From the NCBI GenBank assembly GCA_018257865.1, contig JAEUBA010000007.1:186001-250000 (forward strand): 64,000 nucleotides of DNA, given 5' to 3'. A model generated the notes under the pieces. It saw only the letters and a list, made by a program, of their open reading frames with translations, was not told the origin of the DNA and searched no databases. Within the stretch, counting starts at the first letter, position 1; every line of letters begins with the position of its first letter. This document shows positions 44,554 through 55,898 of this stretch, piece after piece. The position numbers were made by a program, and so were the translations under genes. The DNA comes from Stereocaulon alpinum (taxonomy: Eukaryota > Ascomycota > Lecanoromycetes > Lecanorales > Stereocaulaceae).

Positions 44554-47520
44554 GATGATGGTCTAGACTGATTCTACAACAAATATAGATGGATATATAC
44601 AATGAGCCAACGTGCTGCTGGAAGCCCGTTCTCAGTGGTGTTGGACCTCGTATGAGAGGGACCGTAGGGAGCTGACGAAGATGAGCTAGTTCTACAAAAT
44701 GATTCAGATACCGCTTCGGACGCAATCAAGTAGATCAGGGGCAATGGTCTCCGTGCACATATAGCTGCGCATATTATTGAACAGCCATCGGCACAAGAGA
44801 AGCTGGGTTTTCCTCTAGAGCAACTGGCCAAGGCTCTTGGGGCATTATCACCATATCCAAGCCTACTCTTGGCCAGGTGATGACGTACACAGACAGGCAA
44901 AGGGAACTACGACCATGATATCGTTGTGCTTGAGTGCCTAGCCCTCTCTGTATTGAGGCTCTACACTGATCGATTGCTACTGTATCCCTCTTCTCTTCTC
45001 CCTTAGACCTTCACCCCAATGAAGACAATTTTTGAGCGGCCCAAAAACGTTGCTACCATGTAAAACATAACGTTCAGTGTTTGCCACCATTACTCACAAC
45101 TTAGCAGCGAGAACGCTGTCGAATCACAAGCGAATGGTGTCCGCTCCCTTCGGGCAATGTCCCGCAAAAAGAGACGACATTGTAGATAGGTGATAGATTC
45201 CAGAGCCTAATGAGAAATCATCTTTCATACAATTCATCAGATACCAACCCGTACGCCTGATTGACTTGGGTCCATAAAGTCAACTACGCCATCGAGCCAA
45301 ATCCGTTCATAGGATAAAATGGCCTATTGACATATGTGTAAATCGAAGACCTGGGTAACAAATCTCTACCTCGACTGCAACTGTCACCCATGTTCACTCA
45401 AGACCTCTATCCAAGCTCTACCAACCCCTCGGCATCAGCATCAAACAACTTAGTAGCCGCCACAATCCACACCTCCAGCTCATCTCACCATGACCCTCCT
45501 CCTGCTCCAGAGATGAGCATGATATGCAGTAGACAAGCCTCACAAAACCCACCACTCAAGCCCCCCAATCCCCATACCAAGACTGAAAAAGCGAGTAACA
45601 AGGCGCAACTCAATCGTCATACCTCCCTACTCCATCACCACACCAGATTCCTCAAATACCAGCATGCCACCTCACAAGCGCTACAGACCAGACATCCTTC
45701 ACGACCAGTCATTACAGCGCTAACCCGTCATTTTCCCGGCCACCATTCCCGTTCGGGCTTCCTTCACGTATGCGTGTTGAGCGTCGGAGACGTCAAATTC
45801 GTCTTGTCGGCAGTATATCTTCGTAGTAAAAGCTCTTGAGTCTAAGCTTTGTATCGCGGAAGTGATGTTCTGCTTCTTTTCTAGAACATCATCCGCGAGT
45901 TTGTTTTGAGATGACGTCGGATAAGTGAGAGAGAGTGGTTTGAGTGTTGTCGGTCTGGATTTGGTGTTTGAGAGGGAGGACTGCGTTTAGCGTGTTGGGT
46001 TTGGCGCTAGTGGTACTAGTGGTAAATTTATTTTCTTTACTTCACTTGGGCTGGAAATCAATTGTCAGTGTTCATCAGCACTTTGGGACGTGTCCTTTAA
46101 AGGGCCATGCCGTTAATTTTGTGAGTTTCAGCCGGCTTTCTGCTCTGAGTTTCGACGACGAAGCCTCCTTCAAGCGCAGTAGACAGCTATCTCGTGCTTC
46201 TAGCCTTTTCCTTGAATTTTGTAGTAGTTATTCTGCTTCACGGAATGATCAATATCAAACATTCATTCTCGAATGAGCAGGATCGTTCCAGAGACTCAGG
46301 CACGGGATGCAACAATTGGTTAATGAGCGTCCGCTACTTGAAGCTATGCATAGCGTCACAGACTGGGCAAAGAAGTGGTCTAGACCTACCATGGTGCTAA
46401 GAAGGATGTAGATCGCTTTGGGCATGCGAGCCCCATCTTGTAGGTGACGGGAAGCCAATCGAGGCCATGAGATTATGGCTCAAACGCGGTTAGATAGTCC
46501 TATAAAATCAATCAGGATAGATGAGGAAGACAGTCCATGACAACGCGCAGCACTGTGATAAGAAATCATAGCTGGTGATGGTGTACTTCTAAGCCTGTAA
46601 CGGTGGTGGAGTCATCTTTAGAAGACGCATTCATTCACACTGCATCTTGAGAATGCATGCCTGGTTCTTCCCAGTCTCTGGCTGTTGGGGGAGCGAGTGG
46701 ATGACTAAGCAACTTCGCTGCAACTTTTTTGTCAACACTCCAGTAAGGTCGGTCCACATGGGTCCAAATGACTCCTAGAGCACTGGAAAATTTGGCCAAA
46801 AGTAGGCAATGAGCCCATGCTATGCTCCGAAAGGGACTGTTTCAATAAGTTTGGTTGCAGCCCAGCTGCTGTTGCCATTCGAACTCAGGGCCTCTCGTAT
46901 GAGAAAAGCGGTTAGTGTGGTAATATAAATTTCGCTAAGCAGAACATCAAGCAATGATCCTCTTGTCAACACCCAACTGCACGCGAAGAAGGCATAGCAA
47001 GAGGGCAAAAAAATTTATTGAATGGATCGAACAGTTCGCTTGTCGAGTTCACAATGCATTGCATGGTCGCCAGCCGTGGTCATAGGGCAAGCTGAGTAAC
47101 CTCTCCGAAGATTGGCTAGCGTTGAGCTCACCGACCCATATAGGCTATAGGTAGATCCTCGGGCCGGTCGTAAGATCCATTCATTGACCGTAATTTATGA
47201 CCTTATACCGTTGAACCACTACGGGTTACCGATATCTGAGCAACCTTATTCCAACATATATCAAACCTAAACATTGATTTAGTACTGCCGCCTCAAAACA
47301 ATTGTATTGTAAGTTCTTACCAATGTGCATCACCACTATCCTCCGCAACATAGGCCAGCGGCATTCGCATCGCTGACAAGAGCGACCGCTCTGATGTCAT
47401 AGGCTCCATTCAAGCTGAAAGCTTGCATTGCATCACAGGCCGAGTTTCGCATAGTGGACTCCGTTAACACCTGCGGTCGCGTTCTCCATACCATGAGACG
47501 GTAGTACAAGCACCTTCGAC
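44554..47520. other. Long gene-poor stretch
   Basis: Nearly 3 kb without a supported gene. The longest ORF, 45390-45839 plus (149 codons), is rich in His, Pro, Ser and Thr, lacks a domain and may be chance, though the ATG and length keep a small gene possible. TTTTGT-like and AT-rich runs are frequent. A GTGGTTCAACGG sequence near 47205 (minus strand) superficially recalls a tRNA box but has no cloverleaf. Confidence 0.45.
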
Positions 47521-48581
47521 TTACTCAGGCTCCTGATCTTTCCACTTCTCTCTAACAGCATCAACGTTAATTCCACATGCTGCAGCTTTGCTGACAAGAG
47601 CTTTAGCCTTTCCGACAACAGGTACATCGATCATCTTGCCATCCATCGTCCATGCGCCCCTCCCCTGCTCATCAGCTTTGGTATCGGCAATCACAATTCT
47701 TACAGCCCACGTCACCTCATCTTCACTCGGAGCAAAAGCTTTCTGCGCAATCGCAACCTGATCAGGATGGATACACTGCTTGCCGTTGAAACCCAAGCCT
47801 TTGCCACCGAGACACTCCTCCTCCATCGTCCGGCGACCCTCTTCACCTTTGTAAGAGGTGCAGACAAGATCAATAGTGGAAGCTAGATTATGTGCGCGAC
47901 AGGCAGTAACGATGGCTGACCTGGCGTACAGGAACTCGGTGAGACTTAGTGTGCGAGTAAGCGAAAGATCAAGAGCAAAGTCCTCAGCAGCAAAGATGAG
48001 ACCGTCAAGCTGGGAAGTGGTTTTACATATCTCACTGAGGTTCGAAAGAGCTTTGGCGGATTCAATAAGAGCAAGAATTTTGACACGGTGAGGTGAGGTC
48101 CCCTCAGGGCTTACGTATGTCCGCTTGTGATTGATGAAGTCGGCAGCCCATCGAAGGTCTGACCGTGAATTCACTTTAGGGATGACAATGGTGTCGAGGT
48201 TAGGCACGTTGGCCTGTGTCAAGTCAACCGTGTGCTCGTGAAAAGCCAGCAGGCGCTCGTACAATTTCAGCGATGTCTTGAGCCTCATAACCGCTGCCTA
48301 CGGCATTGATTCGGACAGCGCACTCCTTAATGCCTGATGCTTTAGGCTGTTCCAAGAAGCGGCGAACATTAGACCTGGCATCTTCCTTCCGGCCGGGAGT
48401 TACAGAGTCTTCGAGATCATAGGCAACGCAGTCTGCAGTAAGACCCCGGGTTTTATCGAGCATCTTCTGCGAAGATCCAGGGACTATGATGACCTCTGAG
48501 CATATTCTTCGAGGCCAGCGCCGGATATGAGGTCGTACCGTAGAGCAAGGCTCGCCGTACCGCGGATTGTGCGGCCGCCAT
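47521..48581 (-). CDS. HpcH/HpaI aldolase/citrate lyase beta-like protein
   Basis: Three exons, 48581-48539, 48483-48263 and 48213-47521, give 318 residues with ATG at 48581. The joins restore the family motifs LLYVPGSSQKMLDKTRGL and NLDTIVIPKVNS. YDLEDSVTPGRK and the central IFAAEDFALDLSL acidic segment match the Mg2+-binding Glu/Asp of CitE-like TIM-barrel lyases, and GKQCIHPDQV is the C-terminal signature. Human CLYBL, a relative, is a mitochondrial citramalyl-CoA lyase; bacterial CitE cleaves citryl-CoA or malyl-CoA. A thioester lyase role is likely, substrate unproven. No strong mitochondrial presequence is seen. Confidence 0.88.
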
Positions 48582-48921
48582 GGTGCAGATCTGATGCTTT
48601 AAAGGTCCCAGATTCAAGTACTACTTTTTGGCTATACTTCCATCAATATTGAACGAAAAGAATTCTGTCTCATAGTCATTTGGAAGAGGTTGGGGCTTTT
48701 GGATGAAGAGATGTCGTTAAGCTAAGCCTGCGGGTCTTACGTTTAGCTCGGTAGTGTACTGAAATGTTCGCTAAAGCCCCCAGTGACTTCATTACTTGAT
48801 CGAACTTCTGCAGCGTTAGCGATGCCGAGAACAGGTTTTTGATTGTTCATTATTAGTTGAGTCTCTTATTCCTATCTTAATAAAACTCAGCGCCTTGCAA
48901 AATCACACTGCTGAAGCCGCA
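48582..48921. promoter_or_regulatory. Divergent promoter region, lyase and 4-TM genes
   Basis: A 340-bp segment separates two head-to-head genes. TTTTTGG and TTATT runs are present, but no defined element was recognised. Confidence 0.4.
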
Positions 48922-49410
48922 ATGCCCTCAAAAATTCAGTACGCCCTCGCAGCTGAAGCCCTCATTAACACTCCAGCCATCATAGCCCTCCTATTCTTCC
49001 CAAACGCGACCCTCAAACCCTTCCTCGCCACTCCCCTGCCCTCCATTGAACTCAATGCAAGCGCAACCCTTTTGGCCCGCTGCGTGGGAGTCTTGATTCT
49101 TGGTCTCACACCACAATTGCTGCTTGCCTATCCGAATACCGAAGACCGAGTATGCAAACGAAGACTGGTCTACTGGAACCTTGGAGTGGGTGAAGCTGGT
49201 CTTATCCCTCTTTTCATTTGGGAAGCTTTCAGGGCGAGTGATGAGGCAAAGGCGGCTGGTGTATGGGCTGGGGGTCTATCGAAGAGTATGGCGCTGACGT
49301 GTGCTGCGAATCTGGTTGCGCTGATTGCTTGGAGAATATTCGTGTTTGTATGGAAACCGCAGTGGTTTGCGGGTGAGGATGACAAGGGCAAAGGTCGGAG
49401 GAAGGAGTGA
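48922..49410 (+). CDS. Small integral membrane protein, four predicted TM helices
   Basis: Single exon of 162 residues; the ATG at 48922 is preferred over a TTG upstream. Four hydrophobic segments are seen: AEALINTPAIIALLFFP, LLARCVGVLILGLTPQLLLA, NLGVGEAGLIPLFIWEAF and ALTCAANLVALIAWRIFVFVW. The C-terminus is charged (EDDKGKGRRKE). This is a common but uncharacterised fungal membrane protein layout. Location and role are unknown. Confidence 0.7.
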   Translation: MPSKIQYALAAEALINTPAIIALLFFPNATLKPFLATPLPSIELNASATLLARCVGVLILGLTPQLLLAYPNTEDRVCKRRLVYWNLGVGEAGLIPLFIWEAFRASDEAKAAGVWAGGLSKSMALTCAANLVALIAWRIFVFVWKPQWFAGEDDKGKGRRKE

Positions 49411-49907
49411 ACAGTCTGGTCATTGGAATCAAGACTATATATGTGGGAAAGACTCGGGCAGTATTACGAGGGATGATTATCTCAATGGAAATGATGTTTC
49501 AAGCAAGCTTCACATCTGTCTGGGCGAAGGCCAATTGGCACAGGTAACGGTCCCAGCACGGTTGCGACACCATAACGGTTCGAAAGATTATAGTCGTAGA
49601 GGAAGATTGTCCAGCCACTTGAGGATATACAACGACTGGAACAGGCGAAGGCTTTAGACGCTCTGATTTGGCTAGATCCCTGCGAACTCGCAGTTACGCG
49701 AAACGTTGGGAACCTGGAACGTCGAACGTTTTTGTGGCTCCGCGATCAACCTGCGTTCATCCGTACCCTCCAGAGCCACGGATAAACTCGATAACGCTCC
49801 AACTGCTAAATTCGTTGGCGCCCGGCATCAATTCCCACTTAAGGACCCTCAGCTATTCTTGCACGCTATGATCTATGAAGTCTTGATCTACGAAATCGAG
49901 AGTAACT
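49411..49907. other. Convergent intergenic stretch
   Basis: Nothing supported. It is the 3' flank of the 4-TM gene and of the acyltransferase gene. Confidence 0.45.
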
Positions 49908-51639
49908 TCATGTTAGAGTCAACATTAAGTTTGTGAGACTGTCCAGAAAACGCTGAACATCAGCATCATCGTACCAAGCTCCATTCCACTCAGCTCCTAT
50001 TCTGATAGCATCTCTGAAGGTGTACATGCGAATGATGCTAGCTGAGTATCAGTCAAATTTCAAGCGTATGGATCGCATGAAACCTACATTGGTGGGCCAT
50101 CTGGATTGGCAGTGAAGCGCACATCGTCAACGGTCAGGGTGTCATTGCCTCTAACGTCCACATAGTTTCTGGAGATGTACTGCTCCACAATACCGTCACT
50201 CAGGAACAACTACATGTACAGGTCATCAGCTGTGTGTTTCGCGGACAGCAAACATGGACTTACAGGATCGATTGTCCCTTTGCATTTGATTGCATTTCTG
50301 TGCATTGCGCTCAGCAGCTGGCAGCATTCGTCCAAAAAGGCCAGGCTTACTTAGCAGTTCCCATGTATTCCGCCACAGCGAAAGACTCCGTCAGCATCGA
50401 CTCTTTTTCACGAATCGCTTGATACGACCTTCTAGCTTCTTCGCACGCGATCTTCAATTTACGTCGGACTTCCTCTCTACTGTCAGTACCCGAGAGTTGA
50501 TATCTATCAACAATTCGAAACTCGATCGCTCCGATAGCACGGCACATCGGAACATAGTCCTTCGATTTTGGTTGCTTGGGATCGAGATACCTACGACCGC
50601 TCATGAAGAGTGGAGACACAAACTTGTCACAAGTCAATGGCCTATCTGTGGCTGGCTTGATACTGAGCAGTGTCATTGCCATTGCGGCATGGCCAAGATG
50701 GGTCACGGTCGCTGCCGGGCCAATTTCAGATTTCACAGAGCGTAAAATAGCCTTGCTTTGCTCGACTGAAAAAATCTTCCGTATGGACTTCGGCGTGTAT
50801 TCCTCTCCAGGCCGGATTGCCAAGCCCCACTCGCCCTTCTATGTGGAACATTACAAATCAGTAATACTTATGGAATGGTGGATGGAGCATACAACTGATT
50901 CTAGGACCAAGTCCGCATTCTTCTTCACCTTGTTCTCAAAATCCTCACCCTCGGTCTTCTGTTTTTCATTCATCATTTGCACCCAAGGCTTTGGAATGTT
51001 CTTGGCGGCCTTATCCCAATCAATCTTCTCGCTCTTCTTTGTTGCCACCTCTTCCGCCAATATTCTGAAGAAATTACTAGCTAAGATGTATACACCCATG
51101 CCGTCGGCTAGCTGATGATCTACACGAAAGGAGAACGCGCTTCCAAGTATCTTCTCACTATTCGCATCTTGAGAAGCAATCGGTATCAACTGCAGACAAA
51201 AAGGGTCATTGACATCGTGGTCCCGCATATGTCTCTCAGCATTCAATGTGGGATCTGATTCCAGGATATTGCCCTCCAACCACAAGGTCCTTCGAACCCA
51301 ATCACTTGCTTCTTCGTCGCTTCTGGGTATCTGGCATCGCATGATTGCGTTCCCGCCAACCCAGTCTCCACCAAACTTCAACACAACCTCAGGGAATTCG
51401 AACCTCAGCCTCACCCATGTGTGGGTTACAGCTGTATAGAATTCATGGACCGAGTTCCATGGAGCCTTTAACGTGATAACGCCGCTTAGGAACAATTGAC
51501 GATTCTTGGCTTCTCGACGGGTCCATTTAGTCTCTAGACCTAAGGCACGCCGTAGGTAGAGCCCCGAGGTGGGATGCGGTTGCCACGTGTAAAGTGCGGG
51601 ATCAATGCGAGGGATGGGAATTTCCGATGTGGTGTCCAT
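49908..51639 (-). CDS. HXXXD(G)-type acyltransferase (transferase/condensation fold)
   Basis: Five exons, 51639-50893, 50838-50351, 50297-50264, 50209-50088 and 50037-49908, give 506 residues. The N-terminal half has LSGVITLKAPWNSVHEFY and ends in RVDHQLADGMGV, the HXXXDG catalytic motif with the His general base. The C-terminal half has LFLSDGIVEQYIS and a final ADVQRFLDSL helix. The 34-bp third exon is supported because it keeps the frame between the two conserved neighbours. Fungal relatives acylate alcohols or amines, for example trichothecene acetyltransferases, using acyl-CoA. No polyketide, terpene or peptide synthase is near, so the substrate is open. It is divergent from the seryl-tRNA synthetase gene. 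Confidence 0.85.
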
Positions 51640-52090
51640 TTTGCAAGCTCTCTAAGAGAATCTCCAAAATTCTGACAATGGTCTATATCGATGCAGATGT
51701 ACGGTCAGAGGTTTCATGACAGAAGGTGGTTTGCAATACTCAAGTGTGACTCATATATACTTGCGTCGTTACCCTACCAGGCCACCATCTAGCGTTGAAT
51801 CCAATCGATCTCACTGGTTAGACTTTAGCTTCCTATCTGATCCGTAAAACATAACGTAGAAGCCGCATATATCATCTCCGGGGCTTCTAATCCAAATGCT
51901 AAAACAGAATAATAGATAAGGTAGGGCAAACCCGCCGCAAGGCTAGCTCGGCGCGGACATAGCCGCTATTTTGACTCAATAGCTCACACAATAGAGCTCT
52001 TGAAGCTCAGGAACACTTACAAGCTCCCGGCTACCTATCTGCCCAAAAGCTTTACGGCCAAGTGCTGACACAAAGTTCTGATTGCCCGCT
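51640..52090. promoter_or_regulatory. Divergent promoter region with TATA-like run
   Basis: 450 bp between the acyltransferase and seryl-tRNA synthetase genes. A TATATA run lies at about 51753-51758, roughly 115 bp upstream of the acyltransferase ATG. Confidence 0.4.
51747..51753. promoter_or_regulatory. TGACTCA site, possible cross-pathway control (CpcA/Gcn4) element
   Basis: The palindromic heptamer TGACTCA lies 338 bp upstream of the seryl-tRNA synthetase ATG and 108 bp upstream of the acyltransferase ATG. Gcn4/CpcA binds this site and controls amino-acid and aminoacyl-tRNA synthetase genes in fungi. A heptamer can occur by chance, so function is inferred. Confidence 0.45.
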
Positions 52091-53546
52091 ATGATAGATC
52101 TCCTGGACTTCATAACCGACCGTGGCGGCAATCCTGAGAAAATCCGCGAATCGCAACAAAGACGGCACGCTCCAGTTGAGATAGTGGATGAAATAATCGA
52201 GAAGTTTGAGGACCACAAGAAGACGCAGTATGCCGCTACACAGATTGGCAGCAAAATCAACGAGACACAGAAAGCAATTGGGCAGAAAAAGAAAGCCAAG
52301 GAGGACGCGGACGACCTTTTAAAACAGAAAGAGGCTCTACAACAGGAGAAGCTCGCGCAGGAGAAGTTGGCAGCTGAGAAGCTGAGAGCGCTTCAGATAA
52401 CGGCCAAGCTTGTGGGGAACTATGTGCACGATTCGGTGCCCATCAGCAACGACGAGGTGGGCTGTGATAGAACATCGGGCGGAGTGGAGCTGATGTGTGC
52501 AGGCAAACAACGCAGTGATCAAAACATGGGCACCAGAGGGCCATCAGCCGGAAAAGAATAATGCATTGTCACATCATGAGATCCTCTACCGGTTGAACGG
52601 CTACGACCCAGAAAGAGGTGTTAAAGTGGTGGGCCATAGAGGCTACTGTCTGACAGGCATGGGCCTCTTCCTCAACCTGGCACTGGTACACTACGGCTTA
52701 GAATATCTATACGGTAAAGGCTTTACGCCCAACCAGCCACCATTTTTCATGAACCGGGAAGCCATGGCCAAAACAGCACAGCTCGAACAATTTGACGAGG
52801 AGCTCTACAAAGTGACTGACGACGGCACCGAGAAAACCGACAAATACCTAATAGCTACATCCGAACAACCCCTCTCCGCGCTGCACGAGGGCGAATGGCT
52901 GCAAGAAAAGGAGCTACCAATCAAATACGCAGGCTACAGCACTTGTTTCCGCAAAGAAGCCGGCTCGCACGGCCGCGACGCATGGGGTCTATTCCGCGTC
53001 CACCAATTCGAAAAAGTCGAGCAATTTATCTTCTGCAAACCAGAAGAGTCATGGAAATTCCTAGACGAGATGCTAGAGAACTCAGAAGGCTTTTACCAGT
53101 CTCTAGGCCTACCCTACCAAGTCGTCGCGATCGTGTCCGGCGCACTGAACAATGCCGCCGCGAAGAAATTCGATCTAGAAGCTTGGTTCCCATTTCAAAG
53201 CGAGTACAAAGAGCTTGTATCGTGTTCAAATTGCACAGATTATCAGACTCGGGAGCTAGAGATACGGTATGGAAGTAAGTCGCAGACGGGCGGGAGGAAG
53301 ACATATTGTCATGCGCTGAATGCTACGCTGTGTGCCACTGAGCGTGCGCTGTGCTGCGTTCTTGAAAATTATCAGGTCGAGGATGGGATCATTGTCCCAG
53401 AGGTACTGAGGAAATATATTCCCGGCCAGCCTGAGCATTTGCCGTATACGAGGGCGCTACCGAAAGATTCGACGTCGCAGAGAGCCGGGAAGGGGTCTAA
53501 TGTAGATGGCGCGGCAGGTCAGATGCAGAATCTGCAAGTGAGGTGA
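52091..53546 (+). CDS. Seryl-tRNA synthetase, cytosolic type
   Basis: Two exons, 52091-52456 and 52503-53546 (46-bp intron), give 469 residues, close to yeast Ses1 (about 462). MIDLLDFITDRGG with ESQQRR opens the protein, followed by the long antiparallel coiled coil (residues about 40-100) that grips the tRNA-Ser arm. Class II motifs follow: TSEQPLSALHEGEWL near residue 240, CFRKEAGSHGRDAWG and RVHQFEKVEQF (motif 2), and NATLCATERALCCVLENYQ (motif 3) near residue 390. The enzyme charges tRNA-Ser with serine. No mitochondrial presequence is seen. The ATG at 52091 is chosen because the frame starts upstream only on TTG. A TGACTCA site lies upstream. Confidence 0.95.
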
Positions 53547-53821
53547 TGAAGCCATGCATTGATTGACTTTTGGCGCAAGCCTACTGGCTCCCATGTCCAG
53601 ACACTATTGAGAGTTGAGATCGTTAAGACTCCACCGCCGAGACTTTGTAGGGTGAAGTGGATGGCTTTGATACCTTTCTTCAAGGCCAGACATTAGCATG
53701 CTTGGATGAGAGCTACGATAGATGAGGTACGAAAGGGAGAGGGAGAATGACAAGCCTTCGCACACTGGCATGATATGTGCTCTAGGATCGTCGTTGCTCA
53801 TAGCTAAAATCGTGTAACGTG
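53547..53821. other. Convergent 3' flank
   Basis: Short region between the synthetase and amidohydrolase stop codons, with no feature seen. Confidence 0.4.
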
Positions 53822-54787
53822 CTATCTCGCCTTCACCCCCAACAGCTCCTCAGCATTCCTCCAACAAATCCTCTCGAATCCCTCCTGACTCACCATCCCA
53901 CTTCCCCTAAGCTGCTCCACAAACTCCAGCCCCTCCTCATTGCGCGCATACGGATAATCAACGCTATACAGCACTCTCTCAACCTTTGTGTTCCGCAACA
54001 AACAAGACAGCGGATTCAAGCTGAACATCCCACTCGTAGTTACCCAGATGTTACTGTTCCACACTTCCATCCACTTTCTTTCCTTCTCTCCAAACGCCCC
54101 CTTATTTTCAAAGTAGACGATACGCTCGAGTTGAAAGGGTAGGAGCTCGCCCATATGCCCGATAATAATTTTCAGCTTCGGGAAGCGGTCAAACACACCC
54201 GCTGCGAACAGACGAAGGATGTGCAGACCTGTCTCCACGTGCCATCCGAACACCCACCCTCCCAGCGATTCTTCACCGGCAGTAGGGTAGTTGCCTTTAT
54301 ATAAAGGTTCCCGATCATTGCTCGGGAATGTAGGATGGATATAGAGAACAGTGTTGAGCTTCTCCGCCATTTCAAACACGGGCCAGAAAGCTTCGTCATC
54401 GTAGAAGCGCCCTTCTAGATGATTATCTATCAATGCACCAACGAAACCTAGCTCTTTCACGCAATATTCGAGCTCCTTAGCGGCGTTCTCTGGCTCTCTC
54501 ATTGGTAATGTTGCGAAGCCTGCAAAGCGCGTTGGGTTATGCTTCACTGCTGCTGCGAGGGTCTCGTTTGCAGAGCGGCATTGGGATGTGTTGCCGATCG
54601 CGGGAGCGTGAGATATCACTTGTAGCGAGACGGAGCCGGCATCCATGTCGGCGATGCGTTGAGGGCCCAGGTCGCGTAGCTTATCTGTGAGGGTTTGGGG
54701 GGAAGAGGCGAAGTGTACTGCATTGTGTGGAAGATCTGCGAGAGGGGAAGCCTGGTAGTGCTCTTCGAGGGTTATGAGGGGATGCAT
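53822..54787 (-). CDS. Amidohydrolase-2 family protein (decarboxylase-like)
   Basis: Single exon of 321 residues from the ATG at 54787. The TIM-barrel metal-binding pattern of amidohydrolase-related proteins is complete: TLEEHY near the N-terminus, LYIHPTFPS in the middle, KIIIGHMGELLPF, and the acidic YSVDYPY near the end. FAGFATLPMREPENAAKELE and GALIDNHLEGRFYDDEAFWP are typical of the gamma-resorcylate, 2,3-dihydroxybenzoate and aminocarboxymuconate decarboxylase group. It probably decarboxylates an aromatic acid using a divalent metal. Substrate not determined. The gene is intact. Confidence 0.88.
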   Translation of the reverse strand: MHPLITLEEHYQASPLADLPHNAVHFASSPQTLTDKLRDLGPQRIADMDAGSVSLQVISHAPAIGNTSQCRSANETLAAAVKHNPTRFAGFATLPMREPENAAKELEYCVKELGFVGALIDNHLEGRFYDDEAFWPVFEMAEKLNTVLYIHPTFPSNDREPLYKGNYPTAGEESLGGWVFGWHVETGLHILRLFAAGVFDRFPKLKIIIGHMGELLPFQLERIVYFENKGAFGEKERKWMEVWNSNIWVTTSGMFSLNPLSCLLRNTKVERVLYSVDYPYARNEEGLEFVEQLRGSGMVSQEGFERICWRNAEELLGVKAR

Positions 54788-55282
54788 GGTGGGTAGACTG
54801 TGGGTTTTGGAAGGTCGATTGATGCAAGCACTACTAGACCTATATTATATCAATCGACAATGTCAATTGTAAGTGATTCCGCAAGACCCGGTGGGCATGC
54901 GGTATGACGAGCTTCATGCATGGCTGAGTCAACAGAGAAGCCCAACAGATTCAGAGGACGCGCTTCGTAGGGTTATCGTTCTGACCATAGGAGAGATTGC
55001 CAGGAGGTATTGGCCGCGTCAGCATTCGCTCTCGCTCATTGGCGTCTTTCTCAGCTAAGTCTGCGTGGAGAAGAGCACATTTGGTCGACGATCGTGCGTG
55101 GCTGTGTGCTAGCTTCGGCTAGCCTGGACTGTCATGAATCGGCGGCGTAGCAGCTACAACTTCTAGGACTGCCAATGGCGTAGCTGAACGTAGATAAGAT
55201 TTTGACAGAATTTGAACACTGCTGCTTGTTGCTGGAGGTTATCCCCCCAGGGGCCGGCCTTGCAACGCTGATTATGGGGTCA
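54788..55282. other. Intergenic stretch before the inverted-repeat element
   Basis: Upstream region of the amidohydrolase gene. The ORF 54873-55058 plus has no recognised content. Confidence 0.4.
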
Positions 55283-55697
55283 CAGCTCGACAGGGGTTAA
55301 CACTAGGTCGTCGGGGGTCACTAGTCTAGCTCCCGCTGAACCTCGGCAGGGGTGAGAATCTCATCCGGGGTTAATAATCCAAATATGCTGAGCATATACT
55401 GAGCATATACCCCATAGATTCAGGGAGATTAGGGTAGGTACTCGACGCAGTCGGCCCCCAGGAAGGCCGCCGGAGGCATAATTAGGCTCAGGGTTAGTAG
55501 TTAGGTAGTTAGGGTAGGTTAGGTAGTCAGGGTTAGTATATAGTATATATTTAGTAGGTATATTATAGAGGCTGATTATGGCATATGCTCAGCATATTCG
55601 GATTATCAACCCTGGATGAGATTCTCACCCCTGCCGAGGTTCAGCGGGAGCTAGACTAGTGACCCCTGACGACCTAGTGTTAACGCCTATCGAGCTG
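55283..55697. mobile_element. MITE-like element with 115-bp terminal inverted repeats
   Basis: The left arm (55283-55397) and right arm (55583-55697) are nearly perfect reverse complements: both share CAGCTCGA at the outer end, GTTAACACTAGGTCGTC, CTAGCTCCCGCTGAACC, CAGGGGTGAGAATCTCATCC and an inner AATATGCTGAGCATAT. Differences are few (for example CAGGGG against TAGGCG near the ends). The 185-bp core holds no ORF but has TTAGGG-like pieces. No target-site duplication is obvious, so the exact border is uncertain. Non-coding DNA with long inverted ends fits a miniature inverted-repeat transposable element. Confidence 0.8.
55398..55582. repeat. Telomere-like degenerate TTAGGG/TTAGGT-type core
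   Basis: Between the inverted arms, ATTAGGGTAGG and GGGTTAGTAGTTAGGTAG with GTTAGGGTAGGTTAGG recur, resembling degenerate (TTAGGG)n. The array is short and interspersed with TATA-like sequence. It may be a remnant of telomeric repair or a chance GT/AG-rich core. Confidence 0.55.
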
Positions 55698-55898
55698 GAA
55701 CCCGGGTATGTTCTAAGGGGAAAGCTTCGACGCTGGGGCTTAAGGTACCCCTCTACCCATACATAGCTATTTCTTGGTCTGAATCTGTCGTGCATATACG
55801 TAGAGTCCAATTGAAGCCTTTCAAATAGCCATCCTTCCAAGCTTCTAGTCCCATTGCTACAACTTTTAACACAATGCTGGGTAGCACATCGTCCAATA

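Noticed and set aside
45390..45839. 149-codon plus ORF
   Set aside because: His/Pro/Ser/Thr-rich, no domain and no splice context. Too weak to annotate as a gene, noted only in the gap entry.
47185..47235. GTGGTTCAACGG sequence as a possible tRNA
   Set aside because: No acceptor stem, anticodon arm or proper A/B boxes can be folded around it.
47521..54787. Secondary-metabolite gene cluster (acyltransferase, amidohydrolase, CitE-like, 4-TM protein)
   Set aside because: No polyketide, peptide or terpene synthase, P450 or pathway regulator is present, and a housekeeping synthetase lies in the middle.
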